Shown: in pieces, positions 33,719 through 42,011 of the stretch
How the letters are laid out: every line of letters starts with the position of its first letter
Position numbering within the stretch: position 1 is the first letter of the stretch
Assembly (NCBI GenBank): GCA_937886325.1
Contig: CALABV010000229.1
Location: 18,546 to 82,545 of the forward strand
DNA from: an uncultured Geobacter sp.
GTDB taxonomy: Bacteria; Desulfobacterota; Desulfuromonadia; Geobacterales; Geobacteraceae
Length of the DNA: 64,000 bases
Reading direction: 5' to 3'
Notes under the pieces: model-generated
The model's input: the letters and a program-made list of their open reading frames with translations, nothing else
Databases searched by the model: none
Told to the model about the DNA's origin: nothing
Program-made: the position numbers and the translations under genes

Positions 33719-35827
33719 ATGGCCGGTATCGGAGACGGATTGCGCAAGACGCTGATAATCTCCGCCGTCTCGTTCGCTCTGTCCCTGGCGCTGTATCTTT
33801 CCGGGTTGCTCGGCGGTTTCGAGCTCAAGGCGTACGACCTCTTTTCCCGGAACCTGAATCCAGGGGCGTCCGGCGGGGATATCGTCATCGTCGCCGTCGA
33901 TCAGCGGAGCATCGATGCCCTGAGCGATCAGTCGATTACCTGGCCGTGGCCGAGGCAGATGTATGCGCCGATTTTCGATTTCCTGTCCCGTGCGGACGCG
34001 GTATTCTTCGATGTCCTGACCACCGAGCCTTCCGCGTACGGTGTCGAGGACGATGCCTTGCTTGCCCGGGCACTGAAAAAGGCCGGCAACGTCTATCTCC
34101 CCGTTTTTCTCTCGCAGAACCCATCCGCGGCCGATCGTTCAGCCATGGGTTTCCTCGCGGGAATCGCGTTGCCGCCGAATGCGCCGCGGACCGGTCTTGA
34201 CTATCGATCGGCGCTCCTTCCCATACCCGAGATCCGGAACTCATGCAAGGGCGCCGGGAACGTGATGATCAAGCCGGATGCGGACGGCGTCTACCGGGGT
34301 GTTCCCCTGAATTTCGAGGTGCTCGGCAGGAATATTCCGCACTTTGTCCTGGGCCATCTCCTTTCAACGGGAAAGGCCTCCTTCGGGAACGACGGTTTCA
34401 CGGCGGCCGGAACGCGCCTTCCCTTGGTTGACGGCAGGCTCCTTCTCCGGTTCTACCGCTCCGAGCGTCCGTTCCCGCTCCTGTCGGCCGTAACGCTCAT
34501 CCAGTCTTTCGTAGATGAACAGGAAGGAAGGAAGCCGTCCCTTGACAGGTCCTTCTTCAAGGGGAAAAAAGTCTTAATCGGCCTGACCGCGGCTGGGCTC
34601 TACGACCTGAAGCCTACAGCGGTTTCCTCCATCTCCAGCGGGGCGCTGGTCCACGCCACCGCACTGGACAACCTGCTCCACCGGAACTGGATGACCCCGC
34701 TGCCCCGTGTCTGTGTCGTGCTGTTCATGCTGGTGATCTGTCTGGCGGTCAGCTATTTCATTCTGACCCATTTTTCCCTGTCCGCCAACCTGGCGTTCAT
34801 CACCGGCGCGACTGTCCTTGCGCTGGGAGTTCCCGCGGCCCTGTTTGGGAACGGCGTGTACCTGCAGATTACGCCTCCTCTTACGGCGATGGTTTCCAGC
34901 GCACTCCTGTCCGCCGCATACAGTTACGCCACGGAGGGAAAGGAGCGACGCTTCGTGCGCCGGACGTTCTCCCAGTACATGGACGAGACCATTGTCCGGC
35001 ATCTTTTGAAGAATCCCGAACTGATCCGGCCCGGCGGCCGCCGGAGACGGGTCACCGTTTTTTTCGTGGATATCGCGGGATTCACGCCCATTGCCGAACA
35101 TCTTCCCGCGGAAGAAACGGCCACTATCCTCCACACGCTCCTCAACGCCTTCACCGAGGTCGTGATCCGCAATCAGGGGGTGATCGACAAGTACATCGGC
35201 GACAGTATCATGGCCTTCTGGGGCGCGCCCCTGGAAACGGATCGGGACGAGGAAAACGCCTGCCGGGCAGCCCTTGAATGCCTGGACGCCCTTGCCGAGA
35301 TCAATCGGGAATTCCGCCGCAAGGGCCTTGCGGAGATTGCCGTGCGCATCGGCATCCATTCGGGTGAGGCGGTGGTGGGGAATCTCGGCAGCGACCGCAT
35401 CTTCGACTATACGGTAGTTGGGGACACGGTGAATCTGGCGTCCCGCCTCGAATCCGCGAACAAGGTGTTCCGGACGAGGATTCTGGTCAGCGGCGATACC
35501 TATGAGAAGACCGGCGAGACGTTCCTGGCGCGGGAGCTGGGGCTGGTGGCGGTGAAGGGGAAATCGCTGCCGGTGAAGGTTTTTGAGATACTGGCCGCGG
35601 CCGGTACCCCTGATGCCGTCAGCGAAGAGAAGGCGACCATTCATCGACAGGCGCTTTCCCTGTTTTACGAGAAGCGCTGGCAGGATGCCGCCGGGCTGTT
35701 CGAGCGTATACTGGAAATCGATCCCGGAGACGGCCCCGCGGAATGGTACCGGGGCCGGTGCGAATCGATGGAGTCGTGCAACGGACTGCCCGACGGGTGG
35801 CAGGTCATTACCATGAAGGAGAAGTAA
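33719..35827 (+). CDS. CHASE2-domain adenylate cyclase (class III)
   Basis: 702 residues from ATG 33719, with GAGGAGA eight bases upstream. An N-terminal helix, a periplasmic CHASE2 sensor (about 35-320, with LDYRS and PLVDGRLLLRFY blocks), and three closely spaced membrane helices (about 330-410) precede a complete cyclase domain. Catalytic residues: metal aspartates in FFVDIAGF and GDSIMAFWG, lysine in DKYIGD, and threonine in FDYTVVGDTVNLASR; Lys plus Thr is the class IIIb adenylate pattern. A tetratricopeptide-like tail ends the protein. The flanking genes encode a phosphodiesterase-like enzyme and, further on, a cyclic-nucleotide-binding channel. Confidence 0.92.
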   Translation: MAGIGDGLRKTLIISAVSFALSLALYLSGLLGGFELKAYDLFSRNLNPGASGGDIVIVAVDQRSIDALSDQSITWPWPRQMYAPIFDFLSRADAVFFDVLTTEPSAYGVEDDALLARALKKAGNVYLPVFLSQNPSAADRSAMGFLAGIALPPNAPRTGLDYRSALLPIPEIRNSCKGAGNVMIKPDADGVYRGVPLNFEVLGRNIPHFVLGHLLSTGKASFGNDGFTAAGTRLPLVDGRLLLRFYRSERPFPLLSAVTLIQSFVDEQEGRKPSLDRSFFKGKKVLIGLTAAGLYDLKPTAVSSISSGALVHATALDNLLHRNWMTPLPRVCVVLFMLVICLAVSYFILTHFSLSANLAFITGATVLALGVPAALFGNGVYLQITPPLTAMVSSALLSAAYSYATEGKERRFVRRTFSQYMDETIVRHLLKNPELIRPGGRRRRVTVFFVDIAGFTPIAEHLPAEETATILHTLLNAFTEVVIRNQGVIDKYIGDSIMAFWGAPLETDRDEENACRAALECLDALAEINREFRRKGLAEIAVRIGIHSGEAVVGNLGSDRIFDYTVVGDTVNLASRLESANKVFRTRILVSGDTYEKTGETFLARELGLVAVKGKSLPVKVFEILAAAGTPDAVSEEKATIHRQALSLFYEKRWQDAAGLFERILEIDPGDGPAEWYRGRCESMESCNGLPDGWQVITMKEK

Positions 35828-35829
35828 CC

Positions 35830-36300
35830 ATGCGAACCATTTCTATTCTTCTGATTCTTCCGGTTTTCCTCGTGTGCGCGGGGTTGCTCCATGCAGCCGA
35901 AACCGTGCGGGTGATCACAAAGGAAAACGCCGTGCGGCAGCAATGCAAGTTTTATTCTCCGGTGAGGGCGAAGGTGCGGTACAACGATCCCCTCACCGTG
36001 CTGTCACGCAGCGGTGACTGGTACAAAGTCTCGTTCCGCGGTGTTTCCGGGTGCATCCACAAGAGCGCGCTCGCCTCGGGTACGTATCGCCTGAGCGGCA
36101 CGCTGGGAGGAAGAGGCGGAGGCGCGTCGGCGGATGAGGTTTCCCTGGCGGGCAAGGGATTCAACCCCCAGGTGGAGGCCGCCTACAAAGGGAGGAACCC
36201 CGGGCTGGGGTACCGTTCCGTGGATGAGATTGAACGATACCAAGCGCCTGACGAGACGTTTCAGGCATTTCTCGGCAAGGGAGGGCTTACAACGCCATGA
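35830..36300 (+). CDS. Exported SH3-domain protein
   Basis: 156 residues. A signal peptide (about 1-22) is followed by a bacterial SH3 domain (about 25-85: VRVITKENAVRQ, DWYKVSFRGVSGCIHKSAL). A basic/Gly linker and a hydrophilic tail follow. The ATG is three bases after the cyclase stop, with AAGGAG inside the cyclase end. Bacterial SH3 domains often bind peptidoglycan; here it could be a cell-wall sensor partner. Confidence 0.8.
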   Translation: MRTISILLILPVFLVCAGLLHAAETVRVITKENAVRQQCKFYSPVRAKVRYNDPLTVLSRSGDWYKVSFRGVSGCIHKSALASGTYRLSGTLGGRGGGASADEVSLAGKGFNPQVEAAYKGRNPGLGYRSVDEIERYQAPDETFQAFLGKGGLTTP

Positions 36301-37187
36301 AAGTGAATACCTGCATGCCGCTTGCCGCGGCTGCGCTCTGTATCCTCGCAGGATGCAATCTAGCCGGGCTTTCCGGCGCGCTTCCCTCGGGGCTGAATTC
36401 GGAACATGTCACTCTGGCGGCCAAGTCGGCGCGCGCGGTTTCCGTCGCGTCGCGACCCATCTCCGATTCCGAGGAATACTATGTGGGGCGCGCCGTGGCG
36501 GCGCGCATTCTTGCTACGTACCCCCTGCTCAGGAATTCCAGGCTGACGGAATACGTCAATCTGGTAGGCCGGACCGTCGCTCTCAATTCTGAGAAGCCGA
36601 ATACCTACGGGGGCTATCATTTCGCGGTGCTTGACAGCTCCGAAATCAATGCCTTCGCCTGCCCGGGCGGGACAATTCTTATAACCAAGGGCATGGTGCG
36701 GGCCGTTCGCACCGAGGATGAGCTGGCGGCGGTCCTGGCCCACGAAGTGGCGCACATCAACCACCGGGACGGCATCGATGCAATCTCCAAATCCCGCTGG
36801 ACCGAGGCGCTTACCATAATCGGCACGGAAACGGCAAAGACCTACGGCTCGTCGGATGTGGCCCGTCTCACCGGGATATTCGAGGGATCCATCGACGACG
36901 TCTTCAAGACGCTGGTGGTGAACGGGTACGGCCGGGGCCAGGAAGAAGACGCCGACCGCACATCCTTGGGGTATCTTGCCCGGGCAGGGTATGACCCGAA
37001 GGCACTGGAGAGTTTTCTCAGCCGTCTGTCGGTCACGGGACGAGGTTCTTCCGGCGGGATGATGAAAACACACCCCGCGACCTCCGATCGGCTGGAGAAC
37101 GTCAGGAGCAGTATGCCGGGCAGCGCCGCGGACCCGGTGATGGAGAAGGCAAGGTCGGCGAGATTCGCGGAATCGACCTCGTTCTGA
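36297..37187 (+). CDS. M48-family metalloprotease, lipoprotein
   Basis: 296 residues; ATG overlaps the SH3 gene's stop (ATGA). A lipobox (LAGC, about residue 20) predicts a lipoprotein. The zinc site is HEVAH (about residue 148) with the third ligand in EEDADRTSLGYLARAGYDP, as in BepA/YcaL/LoiP-like M48 proteases. Likely a periplasmic quality-control protease of the envelope. No TPR domain is visible, so it is the short form. Confidence 0.9.
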   Translation: MKVNTCMPLAAAALCILAGCNLAGLSGALPSGLNSEHVTLAAKSARAVSVASRPISDSEEYYVGRAVAARILATYPLLRNSRLTEYVNLVGRTVALNSEKPNTYGGYHFAVLDSSEINAFACPGGTILITKGMVRAVRTEDELAAVLAHEVAHINHRDGIDAISKSRWTEALTIIGTETAKTYGSSDVARLTGIFEGSIDDVFKTLVVNGYGRGQEEDADRTSLGYLARAGYDPKALESFLSRLSVTGRGSSGGMMKTHPATSDRLENVRSSMPGSAADPVMEKARSARFAESTSF

Positions 37188-37269
37188 TGCCGTCCCGGAC
37201 CGGAAAGATGAAGTTTTACGGGTGCGCCGCGGTTACCGGAGCGGCTCGAAACCGAAACAGGAGGGTGAG

Positions 37270-38877
37270 GTGGTACGTTGTGAAGAAAGGCCGTGGGTGA
37301 GGGGTCGCGGCTCCCTGACGGAAGTGGAACGGGCCGGACTGTCCGGCTGCCTTGCGGCCGCCGCTGTGCCGGGGAGCGGCTTTTTTTCCCTGGATGATCT
37401 GAATTTTATTTTCCTGAACAACTTCATCGTGCTGTCCGCGGTATTCCTGTTTTTCGCCGTGACATGGCTCTATTTCCGTCTGGCGCGGAAAACGGGACCT
37501 CCGGGAAGGGTGAAGATAACCATCAAGCTTGCCCTGTTCGGTTTCCTTCTTCTCTTTCTGGAAAACTACCTGAAAGCCGTCCCCCATTACGGTCCTCTCC
37601 TCACGGGCATCCAGGGACTGGTTGTTCTGTTCTGTTTGGCGAACTTGGTCATCTACCTTCTTGTCGATGTCTATCTCTTCCACCGTTCAAAAAGGGAAAC
37701 ACCCTCGCTGGTTCGCGAGCTTCTCAGCCTGGCGGTCTACCTCTTTTTCGCTATCGTCTCCCTGCGGGTGATATTTCATATCGAAATCTCTTCCATCGTC
37801 ACAACCACGACGGTGCTCACGGCGGCCGTTGCGTTCGCCATGCAGAGCACCCTGGGAAACGTTCTCGCGGGCTTTTCCATTCAGATCGACCGGTTGCTGC
37901 GCCTCAGGACCTGGATCGCTGTTCATGAAAAGAACATTTTCGGGCAGGTGCTCAACGTCGGCTTCCGTTACACCACACTGCGGAGCCTCGACAATAATCT
38001 GGTGCTGGTTCCGAACAGCATCCTCATGCAGAACGTCGTAACCAGCTTCGGCAACAGGGAGGATGACAACAAGGTTGCGGTGAACCTCACCGTTTCCCTC
38101 GGGTACGATCTCCCGCCGGAACTGGCCAGGGGGATCCTGCTGGGGATCCTGCGGGACGAGGATTCCGTAGTGGCCGATCCCTCGCCGCTGGTGAGGCTCA
38201 GAACCTTTGCCGAGAGCAGCATCGATTACCAATTGAAGTTTTTTCTCCAGGACTATTCGGAGCGGGATGCGGTGAGCGACCGGGTCTATTCGCGGATCTG
38301 GTATGCCATTACCAGGGAAGGGTTCAGCTTTCCCTATCCCCACAGACAGGTTGTGGAGACACGGTACGCCCCCCCGTTCGTTTTCCCTGTCGAGACTGTT
38401 GCGTCCGGGATTCGGTCGGTGGAGCTGTTTTCCATGCTCGACGATGGCGAGGTCCGGCAACTCGCGGAAAAAGCCAGAGTCCGGGTGTTCGGTCCCGGCG
38501 AGATCGTGGTGCGGCAGAATGATGGGGGTGATTCGCTGTTTCTTGTCATGAAGGGACGGCTTCAGGCGCTGGTAAACGGGATCAAGGTGGGAGAACTTGT
38601 CGAGGGCGGGGTTTTCGGCGAGATGTCCCTGTTGACCGGAGAGCCCCGCAAGGCAACGGTTTCGGCCGAAAGCGAGGTGACCCTCGTCGAACTCTCCCGG
38701 GAGATTCTTGAGCCCCTTATCAGGCGCAAGCCGGAGATAATGGAGGCCCTCGGCGCAATCCTCGCCCACCGGGAGATTGCCAACGAACGGAGTCTTCGGG
38801 AGGCCGACCGTGTCATGGCAGAAGTACGGAAGTGCGCTGAGTATGTGCAGCGACTGAAGCGTTTCTTCGGACTGTAG
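37270..38877 (+). CDS. MscS-family channel with C-terminal cyclic-nucleotide-binding domain
   Basis: About 535 residues from the GTG at 37270, preferred for AGGAGGG upstream; a GTG at 37222 in frame is possible. Four hydrophobic helices precede the MscS pore helix and beta domain (TTVLTAAVAFAMQSTLGN, then RTWIAV...VPNSILMQNVV). The C-terminal 130 residues are a cNMP domain with a standard phosphate cassette (FGEMSLLTGEPRKATV). It therefore belongs to the bacterial cyclic-nucleotide-gated (bCNG) MscS group, which opens on cAMP more than on tension. It sits downstream of the adenylate cyclase, so its ligand may be made locally. Confidence 0.9.
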   Translation: MVRCEERPWVRGRGSLTEVERAGLSGCLAAAAVPGSGFFSLDDLNFIFLNNFIVLSAVFLFFAVTWLYFRLARKTGPPGRVKITIKLALFGFLLLFLENYLKAVPHYGPLLTGIQGLVVLFCLANLVIYLLVDVYLFHRSKRETPSLVRELLSLAVYLFFAIVSLRVIFHIEISSIVTTTTVLTAAVAFAMQSTLGNVLAGFSIQIDRLLRLRTWIAVHEKNIFGQVLNVGFRYTTLRSLDNNLVLVPNSILMQNVVTSFGNREDDNKVAVNLTVSLGYDLPPELARGILLGILRDEDSVVADPSPLVRLRTFAESSIDYQLKFFLQDYSERDAVSDRVYSRIWYAITREGFSFPYPHRQVVETRYAPPFVFPVETVASGIRSVELFSMLDDGEVRQLAEKARVRVFGPGEIVVRQNDGGDSLFLVMKGRLQALVNGIKVGELVEGGVFGEMSLLTGEPRKATVSAESEVTLVELSREILEPLIRRKPEIMEALGAILAHREIANERSLREADRVMAEVRKCAEYVQRLKRFFGL

Positions 38878-39001
38878 AAGGTTCGCGGATGATTCGGCGG
38901 CTTCTGTCCGTCATCTTTAGGGCGAACTGACGTACATCGCGTGTTTGGGGCGTTGTCGGTATGTCGGTCCGTTCCTTCAGACGTGGGTTGTCTAGAAGGA
39001 G

Positions 39002-40120
39002 CTATCGAGGGGGCTCTCGGCGGGAAGTATACTCCGGGTAGTGCCGTGCAAGGCAGTCGGGACAGAGCCCATGCGAGAAAAACAGGTCGCTGTGTTCCGT
39101 GATGAATGAGTCTATCTGCTGCCAGTAGCCCTTGTCGTCGCGAACTTTCTTGCAGTGACTGCAGATGGGCAGAAGGCCGCTCAGCGTCTTTACCTCGGAC
39201 AGGGCTTTCCGAAGTTGCCGGATGAGCCTCTTGCGTTCTCCTTCCTGCCGTTTTCTCTCCGTGATGTCCGAGGCAATCCCTTCAATGGCGAGCAGCATCC
39301 CGTGAGAGTCGCGGAGCAGGGTCGTGCGCAGCTGAATCCAGCGGGTTGCACCGGATGTGTGGAGGATGGGAAAGAGATGGCAATCCTCGGTCTTGCCGCG
39401 GAGTACCTTCTTGAATTCCCTGTCGAATTTTCCGCGCCAGCCGGGATGCAGGATGCGGCGGATCAGCAGGGGGTTCCGGTACCACTCCAGGGGCGCGTGC
39501 CCCGTTACGTCCTGGATTGCCGCGCTTATGAAATCGAAGACGCCGTCGGGAAGCGAAACGCGAAAGACGACATCGCTGGTGTTTACCGCGACAAATCGTA
39601 CCCCATGATTAAGCGCCGTAGCGGATTGATGTTTCGACGGGATGTGGGAAATGTCCTGAAGATAGCCGTTCACGCGTGTGACGACACCGTTGTGATCGGT
39701 TATTGGAACGAGTATGAGCCGATGCCGTGCGTTCCGACCATTCATGAGTTTGGCCTCGGCCTCGATTTCCCGGCGCTGGTTTTCCCTGATCGCCGAATCG
39801 AGCGCCTTCTTAAGTCGCTCCGCATCATGTGACGTGTAGTTGAAGAGGAATTCTTCAAAAGTGAGATGTCCTGAAAAGGGGGCTCTTCCCAGCAGCAGGA
39901 AGATGTGGTGTGACCACCGGATTTTCCCGGTGGCAACCTCATAGTCCCAGTCACCGATCCGCGCCAGTTCCTGCGTTGTTTCGAGGCGCCGCCGAACGTC
40001 ACACCCGGATGTCCGGGGGCAAGGATTTCCATCCGCCGCCGGGAAGTTGCCGGAATGTGAGTGGGGAGGCGGATCGAGCGTGCCGATTTCTTTGATGAGA
40101 AAATTCCACTTTTCATCCAT
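39002..40120 (-). CDS. PAS-domain protein with C-terminal Cys-rich signature
   Basis: 372 residues from ATG 40120, favoured by AAGGA upstream. Two PAS/PAC units are visible (about 50-170 and 185-305, with IGDWDYEVATGKIRW and the PAC-like IASDITERK). A short coiled coil leads to LPICSHCKKVRDDKGYWQQ and FSHGLCPDCLARHYPE, a small CxxC...CxxC tail common at the ends of delta-proteobacterial PAS sensors. No kinase, cyclase or GGDEF domain follows, so it is a sensor without an obvious output. Confidence 0.8.
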   Translation of the reverse strand: MDEKWNFLIKEIGTLDPPPHSHSGNFPAADGNPCPRTSGCDVRRRLETTQELARIGDWDYEVATGKIRWSHHIFLLLGRAPFSGHLTFEEFLFNYTSHDAERLKKALDSAIRENQRREIEAEAKLMNGRNARHRLILVPITDHNGVVTRVNGYLQDISHIPSKHQSATALNHGVRFVAVNTSDVVFRVSLPDGVFDFISAAIQDVTGHAPLEWYRNPLLIRRILHPGWRGKFDREFKKVLRGKTEDCHLFPILHTSGATRWIQLRTTLLRDSHGMLLAIEGIASDITERKRQEGERKRLIRQLRKALSEVKTLSGLLPICSHCKKVRDDKGYWQQIDSFITEHSDLFFSHGLCPDCLARHYPEYTSRREPPR

Positions 40121-40175
40121 GAGGATGTCCTTCGACAGGGGAGGGAGCGGAAATTGCGGAAAAAAGAATTCGGGA

Positions 40176-40204
40176 TGTATAGAGCAGAATTGAGAAAATT
40201 GCAA
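40176..40204 (-). promoter_or_regulatory. Candidate sigma-70 promoter of the PAS gene
   Basis: On the minus strand, TTGCAA (40199-40204) and TATACA (40176-40181) are 17 bases apart, 56 bases before the chosen start. Confidence 0.45.
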
Positions 40205-40284
40205 CGAAAAATTATTATGTATTGATAATTATTGAACTATTTTAACGCGGACGCCAGCCGCGGGTATTTCCGGAATTTGAATGG

Positions 40285-40320
40285 AAAAAGGGGCGCTCCG
40301 TTGCGGGAACGCCCCTTTTT
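40285..40320 (-). terminator. Rho-independent terminator after eno
   Basis: An 11-bp stem (CGCCCCTTTTT at 40310-40320 with AAAAAGGGGCG at 40285-40295) closes a small loop. Read on the minus strand it ends in a T run. It lies about 220 bases downstream of the enolase stop. No gene was found in 40321-40538. Confidence 0.7.
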
Positions 40321-40538
40321 TGACCTGACACTCTTCTCCTGCTATCTCTTTCTTGATCCTGAATCCGTGGCGCTTTCACGCCTTCGCCCGCACAGAATGC
40401 CTCGGTTTTTTGCATTCCCGTGGGTTTAATCAGCCAGGCGAAGTTCCCCCATCGTAACCGCCATGAAACAGCGTCGGCAACGTTCAAACCCCGGCATTCC
40501 GCTCATCTCGGCGTTCAAGCGCCGCGGATTCCGGTTGA

Positions 40539-41828
40539 TTATTTCCGCAGATTGTAGAAAACGTTCTTTCCCTTGAAGCGGGCGGTGTCGTCCAGTTCAT
40601 CCTCGATGCGCAGCAGCTGGTTGTATTTGCAGACCCGGTCTGTCCTGCACAGGGAACCCGTCTTTATCTGCCCGGCGTTGACCGCCACGGCCAGATCGGC
40701 CAGAGTGGTGTCTTCGGTCTCGCCCGAGCGATGGGAGACAACCGCCGTGTAACCGGCCCTCTTGGCCGTCTCGATGGCATCCAGGGTTTCGCTCAGGGTG
40801 CCTATCTGGTTCAGCTTGACCAGGATGGAGTTGGCAACTCCCAGTTCGATGCCCTGTTGAAGGGTCTTTGCGTTGGTGACGAACAGGTCGTCCCCGACCA
40901 GCTGAATCTTCCCTCCCAGGCGGTCGGTCAGTTTTTTCCAGCCGTCCCAGTCGTTTTCCGCCATTCCGTCCTCGATGGAGATAATGGGGTAGCGCGCAAC
41001 GAGATCCTCGTAGAAATCCACCAGTTGCTCGGGCGTCTTTTTTGAAGATTTTTCGTTTTCAAGCACATAGTGTTCATCCTTGAAAAGCTCGGATGCCGCA
41101 ACGTCCAGAGCCAGGAGCACGTCGTCTCCAGGCGTGTATCCGGCCGCGCTGATCGCCTCGACGATGACCTGGAGAGCCTCTTCGTTGGAACCGAGGTTCG
41201 GCGCGAATCCGCCCTCATCGCCGACCGCGGTGTTGTACCCTTTTTTCTTCAGCACTTTCTTCAGGGCATGGAATATCTCCGCTCCCATGCGCAACGCCTC
41301 GGAAAAGGTTTTTGCGCCGACGGGCATAATCATGAACTCCTGAATATCCACATTGTTGTCGGCGTGTGCGCCGCCGTTCAGGATATTCATCATCGGGACC
41401 GGCAGTTCCCTGGCGTTCGTTCCGCCGATATACCGGTACAGGGGAAGTCCGAGAGATTGGGCCGCGGCCCTGGCGACCGCGAGTGAAACACCCAGAATGG
41501 CATTGGCCCCGAGGCTGCTCTTGGATTCGGTGCCGTCCAGCTCTATCATCCGCGCATCGATACCGGCCTGGTCGGTTACGTCCATGCCGATGATCTGATC
41601 GGCAATCCGCGAGTTCACGTTGTCGACTGCCGTGAGGACTCCTTTTCCAAGATAGCGACCGGCGTCTCCATCCCTCAGTTCCAGGGCTTCCCGTTCACCC
41701 GTGGATGCTCCGGAAGGGACGGCCGCCCTGCCCGTTACACCCGAATCGAGAAACACTTCAACTTCCAGTGTCGGGTTACCGCGAGAATCAAGAATCTCCC
41801 GTGCATATACATCAGCGATTGTATCCAT
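40539..41828 (-). CDS. eno: Enolase
   Basis: 429 residues, standard length. Family blocks and active-site residues are intact: ARQILDSRGNPT-like start (AREILDSRGNPTLEVE), GASTG, NILNGGAHADN, GDEGGFAP, LLALDVAASELF, ISIEDGMAENDWDGW, VGDDLFVTN, LVKLNQIGT and SHRSGETEDTT. It converts 2-phosphoglycerate to phosphoenolpyruvate. AAAGGAG precedes the ATG. The promoter is at 41876-41904 and the terminator is downstream at 40285-40320, so it is monocistronic. Confidence 0.98.
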   Translation of the reverse strand: MDTIADVYAREILDSRGNPTLEVEVFLDSGVTGRAAVPSGASTGEREALELRDGDAGRYLGKGVLTAVDNVNSRIADQIIGMDVTDQAGIDARMIELDGTESKSSLGANAILGVSLAVARAAAQSLGLPLYRYIGGTNARELPVPMMNILNGGAHADNNVDIQEFMIMPVGAKTFSEALRMGAEIFHALKKVLKKKGYNTAVGDEGGFAPNLGSNEEALQVIVEAISAAGYTPGDDVLLALDVAASELFKDEHYVLENEKSSKKTPEQLVDFYEDLVARYPIISIEDGMAENDWDGWKKLTDRLGGKIQLVGDDLFVTNAKTLQQGIELGVANSILVKLNQIGTLSETLDAIETAKRAGYTAVVSHRSGETEDTTLADLAVAVNAGQIKTGSLCRTDRVCKYNQLLRIEDELDDTARFKGKNVFYNLRK

Positions 41829-41875
41829 ATTCGTCTCCTTTGCTCAGGGTTTACAGCTTCTTGGAAATTATTGAG

Positions 41876-41904
41876 CTTATAACATATTTTAACCAAAATG
41901 AAAA
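41876..41904 (-). promoter_or_regulatory. Candidate sigma-70 promoter of eno
   Basis: On the minus strand, TTTTCA (41899-41904) and TATAAG (41876-41881) are separated by 17 bases, about 48 bases from the start codon. Confidence 0.55.
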
Positions 41905-41952
41905 CCATTCAACCGGGCGCTTTCGTCTGTCGGGAGCGGGGAACGGTTTCGG

Positions 41953-41981
41953 TTGACGGTTCAACAGATAAAGATTATAGT
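41953..41981 (+). promoter_or_regulatory. Sigma-70 promoter of the pgpH operon
   Basis: TTGACG (41953-41958) and TATAGT (41976-41981) with a 17-base spacer. Transcription would begin near 41988, giving a short leader to pgpH. It is divergent from the eno promoter. Confidence 0.7.
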
Positions 41982-42011
41982 TAACACGATTTTTAGCGTC
42001 CCGGTAACCCG

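Noticed and set aside
40232..40487. Small frames on both strands in the eno downstream gap
   Set aside because: They run through the terminator hairpin and have no ribosome sites or motifs.
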